Shown piece by piece: positions 1 through 8,539 of a stretch of 64,000 nucleotides of DNA. Numbering within the stretch: position 1 is the stretch's first letter; each line of letters begins with the position of its first letter. The stretch covers positions 1 through 64,000 of the forward strand of contig CAIYRB010000002.1 of assembly GCA_903928445.1 (NCBI GenBank), read 5' to 3'. This DNA is from an uncultured Pseudomonadota bacterium (GTDB taxonomy: Bacteria > Bdellovibrionota_B > Oligoflexia > Oligoflexales > CAIYRB01). A program made the translations under genes and the position numbers. A model generated the notes under the pieces. It did no database searches, was not told the origin of the DNA, and saw only the letters and a program-made list of their open reading frames with translations.

Positions 1-434
1 TCGCCACTCGCACTAGCTGGATGAGTGTACCTGATGGTCATTAGCAATCCTCCACCCACTACACACCGCAGTAATCAAAACCACCCCGAATACTCTAGCT
101 GTGTCTTGTTAGTATTTAATACAGGTCTCAAAACGCATGGCCATGGGCCGGGAATCATCGTAAGGGCGACTAAGCACCTGATATTTAGCATAGCAGATTG
201 GTACCTTGCCCAATACCCTAACTATTTGATTGCCGACTCAAGCCTTCGCGCCTGAAGAGTGCAATATTGAACACCTAAGCTGATCAAACTCACAATGGAA
301 ATCCGAGGGTCGTGACCGACAATTGGGCCGGCGTCTTATTCTTCGTCTCAACGGCAATTGACATATCAATTGCAGCAGTCACCTTGTATGGTCACGCCGA
401 TGTGCGCGTCTTACGAAGGCTATAAAGGTCCACT
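1..434. other. Left-edge stretch with no supported gene
   Basis: No reading frame here has a convincing ribosome-binding site, domain or codon pattern. A 76-codon frame at 25-255 has low-complexity, non-protein-like content. The last part (about 360-430) should hold the promoter of the downstream glyoxalase gene, but I cannot point to clear -35/-10 boxes. Confidence 0.5.
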
Positions 435-854
435 ATGAAATTCCTCCACACCATGGTGCGCGTCCGAGACCTCAAAGCATCCTTATACTTCTACTGCGAC
501 CTTCTCGGACTGGTAGAAACACGCCGCAGCAAGTCAGAGGCTGGGCGCTTTACCTTGATTTATCTCGCCACCGCTCCGGGCGCACCGGAAATAGAATTGA
601 CCCACAACTGGGACAGTACCGAAGATTATGGCAGCGCCCGCAACTTCGGCCATGTGGCCTTTGCCGTGGACGATATCTACGCCATTTGTGGCAGGCTCGC
701 CGCCGGAGGGGTCGTGATTAATCGGCCACCATGCGATGGACATATGGCTTTTATCCGGTCTCCTGACGCGATCTCGGTCGAACTTTTGCAAAAAGGTGCG
801 CCGATAACACCGCGAGAGCCATGGCTGTCGATGGCTAGCACCGGGGCGTGGTAG
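435..854 (+). CDS. gloA: Glyoxalase I (lactoylglutathione lyase), VOC family
   Basis: This is predicted to isomerise the methylglyoxal-glutathione hemithioacetal to S-lactoylglutathione in the cytoplasm. The 139-residue length and two beta-alpha-beta-beta-beta halves fit the VOC fold. The four metal ligands expected for the family are visible: His5, Glu54, His73 (in FGHVAF) and Glu116 (in SVELLQ). The N-terminus MKFLHTMVRVRDL closely follows the bacterial GloA pattern, which supports the ATG at 435. The gene stands alone. It is followed directly by the left arm of a long inverted repeat, so it marks the border of an accessory patch. A dioxygenase of the same superfamily is the main alternative, but the ligand set favours GloA. 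Confidence 0.9.
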   Translation: MKFLHTMVRVRDLKASLYFYCDLLGLVETRRSKSEAGRFTLIYLATAPGAPEIELTHNWDSTEDYGSARNFGHVAFAVDDIYAICGRLAAGGVVINRPPCDGHMAFIRSPDAISVELLQKGAPITPREPWLSMASTGAW

Positions 855-866
855 CCAAATAGGCGT

Positions 867-1008
867 GGTGAAAACCAACGTTACCTGGATAAACCGGTAC
901 TTTAGTGATTCCCTCAGGTCAGATCGGTCATGACAAGTGCGCCATAGCTAATTTGGCCACCCATCTTTACACGGCCCCACCGTTGGCGCATTTATGCGGT
1001 CAACCTTG
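867..1008. repeat. Left arm of 142-bp inverted repeat
   Basis: This 142-base segment is the reverse complement of 4589-4730 with only two mismatches by eye (a C/A in the CCCTCAGG stretch and a C/T near GGCGCATT). Similarity stops sharply at both ends. Neither arm encodes a recognisable protein. The two arms flank about 3.6 kb with two lipoprotein genes, an IS66 scrap and a hairpin repeat. They could be the ends of a mobile unit or a duplicated segment that allows inversion. Confidence 0.9.
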
Positions 1009-1161
1009 GCAGCCCCCCCACGATGACTAACGCCTTCCGGTTTGCTCCAGCAACATGTTGCAATTTAGATCTGTGCCTTCAGCGGGGGATGATCAGCGGA
1101 TCAATTTGAGTTATATCGCTGGAGGAAAGCGGATTCCATTCTTTCAAATCAAACGGGTACC

Positions 1162-1395
1162 ATGACAGGTCGGAAGAGAGCATTCTCGCGACAAAGGGCA
1201 GTATTTCTGCTCTCTGTCGCGGCTATTGTTTATTTACTTGTACATTGTGCCACGACCGGGGAGGCCGGATGCGAATTTGGTTGTGGTAAAAGGCCTTCTG
1301 AGCCAGCCAAACCTTTACAGAAGGTATTTGATACTGCCGTGACGAATGCGGGCAGTGGCAAGAAATCGCAGCTATTGGGAGCCATCTGGAATTGA
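1162..1395 (+). CDS. Possible small exported protein, uncertain
   Basis: This 77-codon frame starts with a basic stretch (MTGRKRAFSRQR) and a hydrophobic segment (VFLLSVAAIVYLLVHC), which looks like a signal peptide with a poor lipobox. The rest is short, with a CEFGCG motif. No good ribosome-binding site lies close to the ATG; a GGAGGA at 1121-1126 is too far away. An opposite-strand frame overlaps it and is equally protein-like. I do not recognise a family. It may be a real small exported protein, a remnant, or nothing. Confidence 0.25.
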   Translation: MTGRKRAFSRQRAVFLLSVAAIVYLLVHCATTGEAGCEFGCGKRPSEPAKPLQKVFDTAVTNAGSGKKSQLLGAIWN

Positions 1396-1565
1396 TAAAC
1401 TTCGTAAATTGCTGTCTTGCCTCGTACCACGCAAACCGGAGCCTTTGCCATCTTGTTGCAAACAACACTTGTATCTTTTCCAGGCGGAAGGTTCGGTTGA
1501 GTGCGAACACTTGTATCGTCAAGGACGATAACGAGCCCACCGGTCGTATCTTCAAGTTTAGTCAT
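1230..1565 (-). CDS. Opposite-strand hypothetical frame, possibly a gene remnant
   Basis: The minus-strand frame reads plausibly as protein (for example TTGGLVIVLDD and GKTAIYEVYQFQ). It stays open upstream of its first ATG for about 23 more codons with similar protein-like character, until a stop. No start codon lies in that extension, so the 5' end may have been lost. It conflicts with the plus-strand frame at 1162-1395; at most one of the two is likely real. No family is recognised. Confidence 0.25.
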   Translation of the reverse strand: MTKLEDTTGGLVIVLDDTSVRTQPNLPPGKDTSVVCNKMAKAPVCVVRGKTAIYEVYQFQMAPNSCDFLPLPAFVTAVSNTFCKGLAGSEGLLPQPNSHPASPVVAQCTSK

Positions 1566-1990
1566 GGATATATGGGCAGTGGATTGCTTGCCGACTTCGA
1601 CAGTTGCCTTACCTTCGCCGTGGTAGTAGGCCTACCACTGAAGAACGAACTTTAATCGCTTGAGTATAACAGCAAATCGGCAGACTATGCCAAATATGTT
1701 TAAAACACTTAGGAAACATGATCCAGAGTTTAGTAAGCGAGCTGGCAGGTTGATCATTGCAGAAGTATCTATGTTGTCGAAGCTCTGCATGAAACGATCA
1801 GTCTAATGGCCAGGGGATTAAGGCAACGCGAAATCGGCCTGCTCTCCAGCTAGACGCCCAACCTGTCAAGTCCAATGAGATGCGATCGCCCTGGCTGAAT
1901 CGCTGGTTGATATATGGTGAGCGATGTATTATTCTTCGAGGCAATAACATTTTTTAATTTTCATATGTCATGAAAATAAAGAGGGTACAA
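1566..1990. other. AT-richer spacer without a supported gene
   Basis: This stretch is visibly poorer in GC than the housekeeping regions and holds no frame with a ribosome-binding site. It presumably carries the promoter for the catalase-like lipoprotein gene. No clear boxes were identified. Confidence 0.4.
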
Positions 1991-3031
1991 ATGCACTTTC
2001 ACACTAAAAATAGTTCTTTGTGCAGACTTGGATTGGCGGCCATATTCGTTACAATTTCAGTGTCCTGTAAAACGCCCCACTCTTCGTCAGGCACCGAATC
2101 AATGGGTGCTGATAACGGCTCATCCTCAATGCCGATCGACCCAGCCTACGAGGCAAAAAAGGCGAAGGAAAAACAAAGTATCTTATGGCAGAAAATCGTT
2201 GCGAGTCGTTATACCAAAATGCCTGAATTTTCAGGACTTGAAGCTCTCCCTGTCCTGGCTAATTCACTCAATGCAAATACCAAGTCGTACTATCAAGTGA
2301 CAATGCAGCGTGAGTCGGACGAGATGCCAGCTGGTCGCGCCAAGCGAATTCATACCTATGGAAGTGTGGCTAAAATCAAGTTCGTAGCAGATCCTTCGTC
2401 ACGTTATTCGGGTCTTTTTAAGGGTGTCAAGTATGGTTTGATTCGCACCTCTTTAGCAGCTAAAAGCTCAGAAACAAACACTATTCCCGGTCTCGCTGTC
2501 AAGTTTTTAATCGATGGTTTGCCTTCCGGCAACTTCATGGCGATGTATTCTCTCGATGGTCAAGATAGCTACGATTATTTCCGAAATACTTTCTCAAACG
2601 AGGTAAAGCCACCCACTGGAGCAGCGGTCAAGATATTGACTGGCGTCTTCTCTCGCGTTTCGAGCCACCCCAACCGTGTTGGCGTTCGTCATCTAGCGGG
2701 TGTCCTTGAGAATGGCGCTAAAGAACCATCTTTTACGGGTCCAAACGTGCTCGAGTTGATCCCTAACAAGAGTGTTCTGTATCCCATTATTGGAGAGAAA
2801 GGTTTTGTTCATGATGTTCGCGACGACTTCCAAAAAATTCCTGCTGGAACTGTCCTATACGAAGTTGTCGCAGTCTTAGATCCTGACGCTGATCCCGTTT
2901 ACTCAAAAAAAGTAGGACGCACAGATAAGGTTGGTAAAATCGTGACGGATTCGGAATTTGTTGCATCTGATTATGGCGACAGTCAACTATTCTTCCGTCA
3001 TGAGAACTATAACACGGATGGTGTTGACTAA
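1991..3031 (+). CDS. Catalase-like (y4iL-type) lipoprotein
   Basis: The product of 346 residues begins with a lipoprotein signal peptide ending ISVSC, followed by a Ser-rich linker. The body carries the order of motifs known from catalase-superfamily proteins: HTYGSVAKIKF, then SGLFKGVKYGLIR, then PGLAVKFLIDG and SGNFMAMYSLDGQ, and NTFSN. These resemble the catalase barrel start and the region before the haem-binding Tyr, as in the uncharacterised y4iL-like subgroup; classic catalase activity should not be assumed. I chose the ATG at 1991 because GAGGG sits about six bases upstream; an in-frame ATG at 1970 has no ribosome-binding site. The export signal implies action at the outer face of a membrane. 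It lies inside the inverted-repeat patch. Confidence 0.65.
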   Translation: MHFHTKNSSLCRLGLAAIFVTISVSCKTPHSSSGTESMGADNGSSSMPIDPAYEAKKAKEKQSILWQKIVASRYTKMPEFSGLEALPVLANSLNANTKSYYQVTMQRESDEMPAGRAKRIHTYGSVAKIKFVADPSSRYSGLFKGVKYGLIRTSLAAKSSETNTIPGLAVKFLIDGLPSGNFMAMYSLDGQDSYDYFRNTFSNEVKPPTGAAVKILTGVFSRVSSHPNRVGVRHLAGVLENGAKEPSFTGPNVLELIPNKSVLYPIIGEKGFVHDVRDDFQKIPAGTVLYEVVAVLDPDADPVYSKKVGRTDKVGKIVTDSEFVASDYGDSQLFFRHENYNTDGVD

Positions 3032-3135
3032 AGAATCGATCGATCACCGCCTATACGCTCCGAAGAGAAGGCGCTCCGGGGTGTGTAGTGGCGAATCTGC
3101 GGCAGCTCGTCGTCGCCGTAGCGTCGTGGGACATA

Positions 3136-3252
3136 GAGGCTGTCCGAAAATTCCGTGTCTCCCTACTTCCGCGCCTCCGTGGTCAAACCCAAACGCCCAA
3201 TTTAACCACAGAGACGCGGAAGTAGGGAGACGCGGAATTTTCGGACATGTTC
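3136..3252. repeat. Hairpin repeat, copy 1
   Basis: Arms of 47 bases at 3141-3187 and 3201-3247 are inverted copies with four mismatches by eye, giving a long hairpin that starts TGTCCG and ends CGGACA. A related copy lies at 28251-28370 in the opposite orientation. The outer twelve bases (AGAGGCTGTCCG on one side, CGGACATGTTCA on the other) are identical in both copies, while inner positions differ but stay paired. This marks a dispersed family of non-coding palindromic elements, MITE- or REP-like. Confidence 0.85.
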
Positions 3253-3260
3253 ATAGTATG

Positions 3261-3420
3261 GCGAGGAGTTTGCGACCGCCAGTCTCTCGTCGGCGACGAA
3301 CTGTGCTAGATCGTCGAATAGCTTCTCGGCTCCCTGCTTGATGTGAGGTTCTCGCGCCATCTTTGGTCAGTACCCTGACCGGTGTCTCGTCGGCGTGAAC
3401 GACGGGGTCGTCGAGGATAC
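3261..3420 (-). pseudogene. IS66-type transposase remnant
   Basis: On the minus strand, 3418 down to 3353 translates to ILDDPVVHADETPVRVL, which matches the highly conserved HADETP core of IS66-family transposases (TnpC), including a catalytic acidic residue. A stop lies one codon before the match, and the following sequence no longer matches in the same frame, so only a scrap remains. The hairpin repeat sits immediately beyond it. The scrap shows that an insertion sequence was once here. Confidence 0.7.
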
Positions 3421-3469
3421 GCTAGTGAATGACGCACAGTTAACTCGGATGGATCAAGGAGGCGTTGAC

Positions 3470-4465
3470 ATGCGCTCAAACAGTGCAATTTGGGGTACAG
3501 AGCATGCCACCACTACGACCTTAGGATCTAAGGCACTGGCTTTGGGCGTAGCACTCTTTTTCTCGGTAGTGGCATGTAAGACATCGTCCCACGAGGACGC
3601 TTCAGTCCAGTCCTTAAAGAGTACCGAAGGTGGCCACTGTGGTCCTCACAAAACCTACTATTTTCACTGGGCATCGGCAGAAGCCGCGAAAAATTGGATC
3701 GAGGGAGCCAGCGGCTCGCAGGGAAACCTTAGCTCTCAGCTATTACCCGCAGGGTCACCCGGTTACCCTATGAATGAGAAGCTGATGTGGACCCTCAAGC
3801 ACAATAGCAATAACCTCGCCAACGTCCTTGGAGCGGCAGTCTACTTGGCTTTTGGCCCCCTAGAAACTCACAAGTGGGGCGACACCCTGCTGATCTTCCG
3901 CTTTCGTGATCGGCAAGGAAAGGGTCTTCCTTGTCAAGATTGGTCAGGTGGTAATGATTTAGCCGTCAAAGCAAGACTTAACAAAATTGCCAACCCTTCG
4001 GATTTGCCGATCTTCATTCAATATCGCAACAGTTTAACTGAGCGTTGGTATATCGCCCCTCGCGCAGCCGATGAAAGCCAAGGTGAGAACGTTGTTTTTA
4101 ATCTGCCTCAGGCTGGGGATGCTGAGGCATTTACCACCGAGCTGATGACATCAGTCACGACCATTGATGAATTCCTCGTTCAATTCACGGGAATTCATTT
4201 CGACAATATACCCTATAGTTCCGAGTTAAGCACCCGCGACTTATGCAACGGCAAAAGGAGCAACAGTAGTGAAACCTTTCTCCAAGAGTTGTACTGCCGC
4301 ACTTTAGTTAAAAAGTTCGCTCAAGTCCTCAGCACCGCGAATCCTGCCAGCTTGGCACCTGAAACAAAGCAAAAGTTAGCCAAATTTGCATTGGCGTATG
4401 ACAAACAATTCATGAATCTGCCAGAGATGGCAGCCGTCATCAAGCACTTTGACCCCGATTTTTAG
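3470..4465 (+). CDS. Hypothetical lipoprotein
   Basis: This 331-residue protein has an N-terminal signal with a hydrophobic stretch ending FFSVVAC, a good lipobox, so mature Cys carries KTSSHED next. I do not recognise the mature domain; it holds four further Cys residues that could form disulphides and aromatic-rich segments (HKTYYFHWASAEAAKNW). Start 3470 is set by AAGGAGG about seven bases upstream; a longer in-frame opening to 3395 overlaps an IS66 remnant and is unlikely. Together with the catalase-like lipoprotein upstream it forms the cargo between the 142-bp inverted repeats. Location at the outer leaflet of a membrane is inferred from the lipobox. Confidence 0.8.
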   Translation: MRSNSAIWGTEHATTTTLGSKALALGVALFFSVVACKTSSHEDASVQSLKSTEGGHCGPHKTYYFHWASAEAAKNWIEGASGSQGNLSSQLLPAGSPGYPMNEKLMWTLKHNSNNLANVLGAAVYLAFGPLETHKWGDTLLIFRFRDRQGKGLPCQDWSGGNDLAVKARLNKIANPSDLPIFIQYRNSLTERWYIAPRAADESQGENVVFNLPQAGDAEAFTTELMTSVTTIDEFLVQFTGIHFDNIPYSSELSTRDLCNGKRSNSSETFLQELYCRTLVKKFAQVLSTANPASLAPETKQKLAKFALAYDKQFMNLPEMAAVIKHFDPDF

Positions 4466-4468
4466 CGC

Positions 4469-4487
4469 GCTGCCGGTCTTTGGCAGC
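4469..4487 (+). terminator. Weak hairpin after the lipoprotein gene
   Basis: Just after the stop codon, GCTGCC and GGCAGC can pair across a seven-base loop. No T-run follows, so an intrinsic terminator is only possible, not established. Confidence 0.3.
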
Positions 4488-4588
4488 AGTCAAAACTCTC
4501 ATCTGCCACAGACTTGCGGGCCCTTAGCGCTTGTAAAAACCCGTGGGGCTATCGCCGTGATGGCCTGCGCCTTGCGCAATGATGATGG

Positions 4589-4730
4589 CAAGGTTGACCG
4601 CATAAATGCACCAACGGTGGGGCCGTGTAAAGATGGGTGGCCAAATTAGCTATGGCGCACTTGTCATGACCGATCTGACCTTAGGGAATCACTAAAGTAC
4701 CGGTTTATCCAGGTAACGTTGGTTTTCACC
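4589..4730. repeat. Right arm of 142-bp inverted repeat
   Basis: Reverse complement of 867-1008 over all 142 bases with two mismatches by eye. A 66-codon frame at 4449-4649 runs into it but shows no family resemblance. The rest of 4466-4860 holds no gene that I can support; it separates the accessory patch from the 3' end of pyc. Confidence 0.9.
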
Positions 4731-4860
4731 GTCTTTGTTTAGGCATCGAGAGGAGGACGGTGGATCGTCAGCCTGCGAGCTGAACAGACCCATCATAAAT
4801 TAACTGTCGATTTGGGCCTTCATTGCTTTGGCGATCGATACGAACATCCACCTGCGCAAC

Positions 4861-7800
4861 TCAAGCCAGATCGATCAGCAGGTCGCCCTCCTCCACCAGT
4901 TCACCCTTGGCCGTGTACACGGCTTTGACTTTACCAGCGGCTTTGGCGCTAACCGCATATTCCATCTTCATCGATTCCGTGACCAAAACAATCTGCCCTT
5001 TAGCCACGTCTTGACCAGCGGTCACGCGGACCTCCAAAATCTTGCCCGGCATCGGCGCGCCGATCTGCTGGAGGGCCATCGGGTCGGCCTTGGCCTTCTT
5101 TTTGCCCGGTACCGCGAAGGCCTCGTCCATCACCTCTAAAGTACGCGGAAAGCCGTTTAGCTGAAAGAAGACTCGCCTGATGCCATCGGCGTTTGGTGCG
5201 GTGACGCCGGAGATACTGATGATCAGCGTCTTACCTGGTTCGATCTCGACTTCGATTTCGCGATTGGGCTTTAGGCCGTAAAAAAATACGTCGGTGGGCA
5301 AGCCAGCCACGTCGCTATAAGCGCGCAAATCCGCGAGGTATTCCTTAAACACCTTGGGATACAAGCGGTAGGACAATACATCGCGCGCCGATGCCGGGCC
5401 ATCGAGGAGCAGCTCCAATTCCGTCTTGGCCTTATCGAAGCTGTCACCGGTCGGTACCGGCGGCTTTTCCGGTGGCGGTGGATTGGCGCCAAGGACCAAC
5501 TCGCGCACGTCCGCCGCAAAGCCACCATAGGGTATGCCCATGTGTCCTTTGAAAAAGCTGACGACCGAATCAGGATAGTCTAGGTGCGGCTTCTTTTGCA
5601 GGAACTCCGGTCCCGTAAGGTTATGCTTTTGCAGGAGCAAGGCCATGTCGCCGACGACCTTGGACGAGGGCGTGACCTTGACGATGTTGCCAAACAAGGT
5701 GTTGACCTCTTGATAGCGGCGGGTCAAATCATAGAACTCCGCCGCCTTGACACCGACCTTTTGCGCTTGATCATAGAGGTTGCTGTACTGCCCACCGGGA
5801 ATCTCATGCTCATAAACATCGGTCGACGTCGCTTTGAACCCAGGATCAAAGGCATGGTACATCTCGCGGACCGTCGCCCAGAAGCGACTAAGTTCGTCGA
5901 GATGGCGCATCGATAGATCGGGACACCGCTCGCTGCCCTCGAGACTCGCGACGATGGCGTTGATGCTCGGCTGCGAAGTTAGGCCAGACATCGAGGAGAC
6001 CGCACCGTCGACGATATCACAGCCCGCCTCGGCAGCGGCGAGCAGCATCGCCTCGGAGCTGCCGGCAGTGGCATGGGTGTGCAGATGCAGCGGCAGATCG
6101 GTGACATCCCTAAGGGCTTTGATCAAGGTGGTGATGGCCCTTGGCCTTAGCAGTCCAGCCATATCCTTGATACACAGGATATCCGAGCCCATCAGCGTCA
6201 GCTCTTTTGCCAACTTGACGTAGTAAGAGGTGGTGTATTTGTCATTGCGCGGATCCATGATGTTGCCCGTATAGCAGATACAGGCCTCAGCGATGCCGCC
6301 GCGCTTTTTCACTTCATCGATGGCAATGGCCATCTGCTGCGGATTGTTCAGGCAATCAAAGACGCGAAATAAATCGAGTCCAGCATCCTTGGTCAAGCGA
6401 ATGAAATCACGAATCACCCACTCGGGGTAATTGGTATAACCCACCGCATTATCGCCGCGCAGCAGCATCTGCAAAAGAGTATTAGGCACTTCCTGGCGGA
6501 TCCCGGCGAGCCGCTCCCAGGGGTCCTCTTTGAGAAAGCGCATGCAAGTATCAAAGGTCGCGCCACCCCAGCATTCAAGTGAATACAGTCCAGTCATGGC
6601 CTTGGCATAATAGGCGGTGGACTGAAAGATATCGTGGTTGCGAAGACGCGTGGCAAACAGCGATTGATGCGCGTCGCGCATCGTCGTATCGGTAATCAGC
6701 AAACGCTTTTGCGCCTTAGTCCATGCCTTTAGCCCGGCGACCCCGCCTTGGTCGTACACCTGCTTGGCGGTGACCTGCCTAGGTAAGGGGAGAGACCGAC
6801 TGTCGAGCACGTACTGATCGGCCTCCCGGCTGTGCTCCTTGGACGTCAGTTTGTGCGGATTATTCACCGTCACATCACTAATGTACTTGAGGATCTTCGT
6901 CGCGCGGTCGCGCGGTGCATTGAATTTAAAGACCTCGGGGTGATGATCGAGAAAGCCGGTGTCTAGCGAGGCGTTGGCAAACTTTGGATGCGAGACGATA
7001 TTGACCAACAGCGGGATATTGTGTTTGACGCCGCGAATGCGAAATTCCTTTAGTGCACGCACCATCTTTTGCGCCGCACCAAACAAATCGACGCTATGCG
7101 CCGTCACCTTGACCAGCAAGGAATCGTAATAGGGCGTCACGAGGCCGCCGGAGGTGGCAAAACCCTCGTCCAGCCGGATACCAAAACCCTGCGCCGGCCG
7201 GTAGGCCAGGATCACGCCAGTGTCCGGAGCGAAGCCTTTGGCCGGGTTTTCCGAGGTAATTCGGCACTGAATCGCCACGCCGCGCTGCTTGACATCCGCT
7301 TGCGACAAAATGCCCATGGTCGGATGGCTCATGTTGCGACCGGCAGGCAGCATGATCGACATCTGGACTAAGTCGACTCCAGTGATCATCTCCGTCACAG
7401 TGTGTTCGACCTGAATCCGCGGATTGACCTCAAGGAAATGATGCCCACCGTCCGCGCTCACGAGGAACTCCACCGTGCCGACGCCAACGTAGCCGACGTG
7501 CTTGGCGATGTTGACGGCGTCACGCAGCAGCGCGGCCCTGGTCTGAGGGGTGATGCCCAGCGCTGGTGCGACCTCGACCACCTTTTGGTGGCGCCGCTGC
7601 ACCGAGCAATCGCGCTCAAACAGGTGGATCACGCCACCATTGACATCGCCAGCCACCTGCACTTCGATATGTTTGGCGTTTTGCACGTTCTTTTCGAGAT
7701 AGACCTCCGACCGACCGAAGGAACTCATCGCCTCGGAACGAGCACGCTGGAAGGCTTCGACCAACTCAGCCTCGTCCTTGACCGCACGAATCCCTTTACC

Positions 7801-8319
7801 ACCGCCGCCCGAAAGAGCCTTAAGCGTCACTGGATAACCGATCTCGGCACAGATTCGCCTAGCCTCGTCCAGACTCTCCACCGGCGCCTCGGTACCCGGG
7901 ATCACTGGCACGCCAGCCTCGCGGGCCACGCGCTTGGCCGCCAACTTGTCGCCAAACAAACTAAGTATATGGGCGCTTGGTCCGCAAAAGGTCAGTCCGT
8001 GCGCGGCACAGGCTGCGGCAAAATCGGCGTTCTCCGACAGGAAGCCGTAACCGGGGTGGATAAATTCACAGTTTTTCTCGACCGCCAAATCGATCAAGGC
8101 CTGCCAATTTAGATAGGCACCCAGAGGATCACCCTTGGTCCCGACTTTATAGGCTTCGTCGGCTTTAAAGCGGTGCGCTGAGAACCGGTCCTCGTGACTA
8201 TAGATAGCGACGGTGCGCATATTTAATTCGTTTGCGGCACGAAAGACCCGCACGGCGATCTCGCCACGGTTGGCGACGAGTAGGCGCCTATTGGCGATGA
8301 CCTTGCTTGAAATATCCAT
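4861..8319 (-). CDS. pyc: Pyruvate carboxylase
   Basis: This 1152-residue enzyme carboxylates pyruvate to oxaloacetate with ATP, bicarbonate and biotin, feeding the TCA cycle. Domains in order: biotin carboxylase (residues 1-450, ATP-grasp glycine loop SGGGGKG at 170-176, EVNPRIQVEH near 298-306), carboxyltransferase (from about 540, with metal-site Asp544 in DTTMRDAH, carboxylatable Lys718 in CIKDMAG, His747 and His749 in HLHTHA), and a C-terminal biotin carrier with the ESMKMEY motif, biotinylated Lys about 1118. Length matches single-chain PYC. The ATG at 8319 has GAGGA five bases upstream; a TTG at 8334 is less likely. No partner genes adjoin. A palindrome at 8439-8460 may be a regulatory site. 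Confidence 0.97.
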   Translation of the reverse strand: MDISSKVIANRRLLVANRGEIAVRVFRAANELNMRTVAIYSHEDRFSAHRFKADEAYKVGTKGDPLGAYLNWQALIDLAVEKNCEFIHPGYGFLSENADFAAACAAHGLTFCGPSAHILSLFGDKLAAKRVAREAGVPVIPGTEAPVESLDEARRICAEIGYPVTLKALSGGGGKGIRAVKDEAELVEAFQRARSEAMSSFGRSEVYLEKNVQNAKHIEVQVAGDVNGGVIHLFERDCSVQRRHQKVVEVAPALGITPQTRAALLRDAVNIAKHVGYVGVGTVEFLVSADGGHHFLEVNPRIQVEHTVTEMITGVDLVQMSIMLPAGRNMSHPTMGILSQADVKQRGVAIQCRITSENPAKGFAPDTGVILAYRPAQGFGIRLDEGFATSGGLVTPYYDSLLVKVTAHSVDLFGAAQKMVRALKEFRIRGVKHNIPLLVNIVSHPKFANASLDTGFLDHHPEVFKFNAPRDRATKILKYISDVTVNNPHKLTSKEHSREADQYVLDSRSLPLPRQVTAKQVYDQGGVAGLKAWTKAQKRLLITDTTMRDAHQSLFATRLRNHDIFQSTAYYAKAMTGLYSLECWGGATFDTCMRFLKEDPWERLAGIRQEVPNTLLQMLLRGDNAVGYTNYPEWVIRDFIRLTKDAGLDLFRVFDCLNNPQQMAIAIDEVKKRGGIAEACICYTGNIMDPRNDKYTTSYYVKLAKELTLMGSDILCIKDMAGLLRPRAITTLIKALRDVTDLPLHLHTHATAGSSEAMLLAAAEAGCDIVDGAVSSMSGLTSQPSINAIVASLEGSERCPDLSMRHLDELSRFWATVREMYHAFDPGFKATSTDVYEHEIPGGQYSNLYDQAQKVGVKAAEFYDLTRRYQEVNTLFGNIVKVTPSSKVVGDMALLLQKHNLTGPEFLQKKPHLDYPDSVVSFFKGHMGIPYGGFAADVRELVLGANPPPPEKPPVPTGDSFDKAKTELELLLDGPASARDVLSYRLYPKVFKEYLADLRAYSDVAGLPTDVFFYGLKPNREIEVEIEPGKTLIISISGVTAPNADGIRRVFFQLNGFPRTLEVMDEAFAVPGKKKAKADPMALQQIGAPMPGKILEVRVTAGQDVAKGQIVLVTESMKMEYAVSAKAAGKVKAVYTAKGELVEEGDLLIDLA

Positions 8320-8438
8320 CGGTTCCTCGAACAAAAGGCGGACAACTTCAGGGTGTTTGCGGGCCTAGCTTAGCGAAGGCCCGAAGAAAGGCAACCCACG
8401 CCGTAAGAAGTGAGTGGTTTACCATCCTGCTATGGCGC

Positions 8439-8460
8439 GCAATCACTTATAAGTGACTGC
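8439..8460. promoter_or_regulatory. 22-bp palindrome upstream of pyc
   Basis: The site reads GCA-A-TCACTTATAAGTGA-C-TGC, an inverted repeat with only one mismatched pair across 22 bases. It lies between pyc and the upstream binding-protein gene, about 120 bases before the pyc start codon. The shape is that of an operator for a dimeric repressor or activator. The regulator is unknown. Confidence 0.5.
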
Positions 8461-8539
8461 AATTAAAGCACTTGAATATTTTTTGCACAGAGCGTTCATT
8501 CTGGGGGCTGTGGGCGCAAGGGGCGTCCTACTCGTCCGC

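Noticed and set aside
25-255. 76-codon frame at the left edge
   Set aside because: No ribosome-binding site, no motif, composition unlike the real genes of the window.
3395-3469. Longer N-terminus for the lipoprotein at 3470
   Set aside because: It lies over the IS66 remnant and would bury the signal peptide; the strong AAGGAGG before 3470 decides the start.
7402-8112. 236-codon plus-strand frame inside pyc
   Set aside because: Codon-mirror shadow of pyruvate carboxylase, without start signal or motif.
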